A stretch of 8,457 bases of DNA from the NCBI GenBank assembly GCA_017398245.1, contig JAFQGN010000167.1, positions 1-8,457 on the forward strand, written 5' to 3'. This DNA is from Clostridia bacterium. Lineage in GTDB: Bacteria > Bacillota_A > Clostridia > Christensenellales > Aristaeellaceae. A program made the position numbers and the translations under genes. The notes beneath the pieces are model-generated. The model worked only from the letters and a program-made list of their open reading frames with translations, did no database searches and was not told the origin of the DNA. Shown piece by piece: positions 7,069 through 8,457 of the stretch; position 1 is the stretch's first letter; each line of letters opens with the position of its first letter.

Positions 7069-8064
7069 ATGGCCAAGCTCATTTTGCAGGAGATCATCGA
7101 TATTCCCACCCCCAGCTGCCATGCCACGACTATCGCGCGCGTTTGTGGCGAAACGCTGATGTGCTGGTTCGGCGGAACGCATGAATCGGCGGGCGATGTG
7201 GACATTTACATGGCGCGCAGGGGCGAATTCGGCTGGGGAAAGCCGTTTCTGATCGCTGGGGAGAAGGATCTGCCGCATTGGAACCCGGTTCTGCAGGCGC
7301 AGGGGGAAAGAGTTGCGCTGTATTACAAGGTCGGTCCGAAGGTGACGCAGTGGTATACGCGCGTGATGTTTTCCGAAGACGGCGGAAGGCGCTTTGGCGC
7401 GCCGGTTGATCTCGTTCCGGGAGACATCGGCGGGCGCGGCCCGGTGAAAAACAAGGCGATTATCCTCAAAAGCGGGCGCATGGTGGCGGGCGCGTCTCTG
7501 GAAACGGAGACGGAATGGGACGCTTTTGCCGACCTGAGCGACGACGGCGGCAAGACCTTCCGCCACAGTGCGTTTGTGCCGCTCTGGCGAGGGGGCGAAA
7601 AGCCCTGCGAAAACGCGCGGCTGATCACGGAGACCGGCGCGCATCCCGGCGAGGGCAAGGGCGTGATCCAGCCTACGCTCTGGGAAGACGAGAGCGGCGT
7701 GCACATGCTGCTGCGCTCCTCCTGCGGCGAAATTTTGCGTTCCGATTCCACCGACGAGGGCGAGACATGGTGTTATGCGTATGGCACGGGCATGCCCAAC
7801 AATAATTCCGGTATCGACCTTGCGCAGGCGGAAAACGGCGATCTCTGGCTGTGCGCGAACCCGGTGGCCGAAAACTGGGGCGCGAGAACGCCCTTGAGCC
7901 TGTTCGTTTCGCATGATAACGGCGCGCATTTTGAGCGCGTGATCGATCTCGAGACCGCGCCTGGCGAATATTCCTACCCCGCCATCCTCGCGCAGGAGGG
8001 GAAGCTGTTCATCTCCTATACATGGAACCGCGAAAAGGTCGCCTATTGCGAGGTCGAGCTGTAA
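7069..8064 (+). CDS. Predicted neuraminidase-like BNR/Asp-box beta-propeller protein (COG4692 type), cytoplasmic
   Basis: A 331-residue protein with GGAGGGAG (7057-7064) just before ATG 7069. Four Asp boxes SxDxGxx[WF] are seen at S102-F109, S157-F164, S227-W234 and S281-F288, marking blades of a six-bladed sialidase propeller (BNR_2). Family blocks in order: TPSCHATT (14-21), HWNPVL (70-75), GRGPVKNKA (122-130), IQPTLWED (200-207), LLRSS (214-218), NNNSGIDL (244-251), RTPLSL (273-278), EYSYPAI (300-306) and ISYTWNREKVAY (315-326). Candidate catalytic residues are Y301/Y303 and the arginines R123, R216, R224 and R273, but I cannot assign the triad safely. The F/YRIP motif of classic GH33 sialidases is absent (TPSCHATT stands near that place), and there is no signal peptide, so the protein probably acts inside the cell on an imported sugar that need not be sialic acid. 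It is the last gene of the plus-strand block and may be read from upstream. Confidence 0.82.
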   Translation: MAKLILQEIIDIPTPSCHATTIARVCGETLMCWFGGTHESAGDVDIYMARRGEFGWGKPFLIAGEKDLPHWNPVLQAQGERVALYYKVGPKVTQWYTRVMFSEDGGRRFGAPVDLVPGDIGGRGPVKNKAIILKSGRMVAGASLETETEWDAFADLSDDGGKTFRHSAFVPLWRGGEKPCENARLITETGAHPGEGKGVIQPTLWEDESGVHMLLRSSCGEILRSDSTDEGETWCYAYGTGMPNNNSGIDLAQAENGDLWLCANPVAENWGARTPLSLFVSHDNGAHFERVIDLETAPGEYSYPAILAQEGKLFISYTWNREKVAYCEVEL

Positions 8065-8073
8065 AGGAGAACG

Positions 8074-8170
8074 ATAGGGGCGCTGCCCCTATACCCTGCT
8101 TAAGGGGCGCTGCCCCTTAAGAATCCCCACAAGGGGGAATGATTCCCCCTTGACCCCTCAATATTGGGGT
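8074..8170. repeat. Cluster of GGGG/CCCC hairpins with a duplicated 14-base core
   Basis: Four inverted repeats follow each other directly after the sialidase-like gene. (1) 8-bp stem 8074-8081/8085-8092 with loop GCT. (2) 10-bp stem 8099-8108/8112-8121, also with loop GCT. (3) 9-bp stem 8130-8138/8144-8152 around loop ATGAT. (4) ACCCC 8153-8157 with GGGGT 8166-8170. Hairpins 1 and 2 share the core GGGGCGCTGCCCCT (8077-8090 and 8104-8117), but their outer arms differ (ATA/TAT against CTTAA/TTAAG) and still pair. None is followed by a T-run. This looks like a structured intergenic repeat, of the kind dispersed in many Clostridia genomes, rather than a set of terminators. It is similarly pairable on both strands. 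Confidence 0.7.
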
Positions 8171-8192
8171 AGAGAATATTGGTTATATAGAG

Positions 8193-8228
8193 AAAAGGCA
8201 TGCCATCCCAAAGGACAGCATGCCTTTT
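8193..8228. terminator. Bidirectional intrinsic terminator between convergent genes
   Basis: AAAAGGCATGC (8193-8203) pairs perfectly over 11 bases with GCATGCCTTTT (8218-8228). Inside the 14-base loop TCC (8206-8208) can also pair with GGA (8213-8215). On the plus strand the stem ends in TTTTGTGTTGT, closing the glgB-to-sialidase block. On the minus strand it ends in TTTTCTCT, closing the gene whose stop is at 8250-8252, 21 bases away. Confidence 0.88.
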
Positions 8229-8249
8229 GTGTTGTGAAGAAAGGGGAAG

Positions 8250-8456
8250 TTATTCGATCCACTCATATTCGATATAATCAACATCAGCGTCGAGGATCAA
8301 AAAGCCGTTGGCGCATAGTGTGGTTATGATCGAACAATACCGAATGTTGTGGTATAAATACTCCAGTCTTGAAGTCGTTAATCTGCCGAGATCTGGTTTT
8401 TGAATCTGCTTGTAGAAACCGGAAGGAGAGAAAAAATAAACGCCCTTGTGCCATTT
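8250..8456 (-). CDS. C-terminal part of an unrecognised protein, 5' end outside window
   Basis: The minus strand is open from the right edge to TAA (8252-8250), giving 68 codons that start KWHKGVYFFS and end DVDYIEYEWIE. I recognise no family: the piece has an aromatic-rich beginning (VYFFSPSGFYKQ), a charged middle (PDLGRLTTSRLEYLYHN) and a short hydrophobic run (SIITTLCANGFLIL) before an acidic tail. No membrane segment is convincing. Support for a real gene: a stop placed properly before a bidirectional terminator, convergent with the block to its left. Against: only 68 codons are seen. GC over 8231-8457 is about 41% by my count, well below the roughly 57-60% of its neighbours, so the gene may be acquired or belong to a different class. 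Confidence 0.55.
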   Translation of the reverse strand, partial: KWHKGVYFFSPSGFYKQIQKPDLGRLTTSRLEYLYHNIRYCSIITTLCANGFLILDADVDYIEYEWIE

Positions 8457-8457
8457 A

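Noticed and set aside
8074..8170. CRISPR array or set of tandem terminators
   Set aside because: Only two copies of a short core with unequal flanks and no spacers, so not CRISPR; no T-run follows any hairpin, so not terminators.
1..8457. Insertion sequence, transposon, prophage or defence system
   Set aside because: No transposase, integrase, phage, toxin-antitoxin or nuclease motif in any readable frame, and no long terminal inverted repeats with target duplication.

Overview
The window reads as an ordinary bacterial chromosome segment with moderately high GC (about 57-60% in the stretches I counted by eye). The ribosome-binding sites are strong AGGAGG/GGAGGG types, genes are closely packed and co-directional, the exported protein has a short Sec signal ending in an Ala-rich cleavage site, and the gene families are those of anaerobic gut Clostridia. 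I infer a Bacillota/Clostridia gut-type organism. No marker gene is present, so nothing finer can be supported.

Layout. The left edge (1-852, minus strand) holds most of an NMT1/SsuA-type ABC transporter substrate-binding protein, cut off by the window edge. A 268-base divergent intergenic region follows, with a good plus-strand sigma-A promoter (TTGTAA, 17 bases, TATACT with an extended -10) and a weaker overlapping minus-strand one. From 1121 to 8064 six genes lie on the plus strand: a glycogen/starch branching enzyme of the eukaryote-like GH13_8 type that is frameshifted at 2401-2403, a Nudix hydrolase 3 bases behind it, a Gfo/Idh/MocA oxidoreductase with an unusual cofactor-binding N-terminus, a kinase closely resembling N-acetylhexosamine 1-kinase (NahK), an Eis-like GNAT acetyltransferase with an SCP2-like C-terminal domain that overlaps nahK by 4 bases, and a signal-less sialidase-like beta-propeller protein with four Asp boxes (COG4692 type). 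The right end has a dense group of GGGG/CCCC hairpins (8074-8170), a clear bidirectional terminator (8193-8228) and the last 68 codons of an unrecognised minus-strand gene of lower GC (8250-8456).

How it may work together. The block looks like cytoplasmic carbohydrate metabolism. The branching enzyme (if intact in the living cell) makes glycogen branches, and the Nudix enzyme might hydrolyse a nucleotide sugar or damaged nucleotide. The NahK-like kinase would phosphorylate GlcNAc/GalNAc at C1, and the sialidase-like protein may process an imported acidic or decorated sugar. The oxidoreductase and acetyltransferase are plausible sugar-modifying partners. That shared purpose is inferred from gene order and is not shown by the sequence.

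Most worth a second look: the single-base frameshift in glgB; the hairpin cluster at 8074-8170, where two copies of one core keep pairing through different flanking arms; and the nahK-GNAT-sialidase-like grouping.
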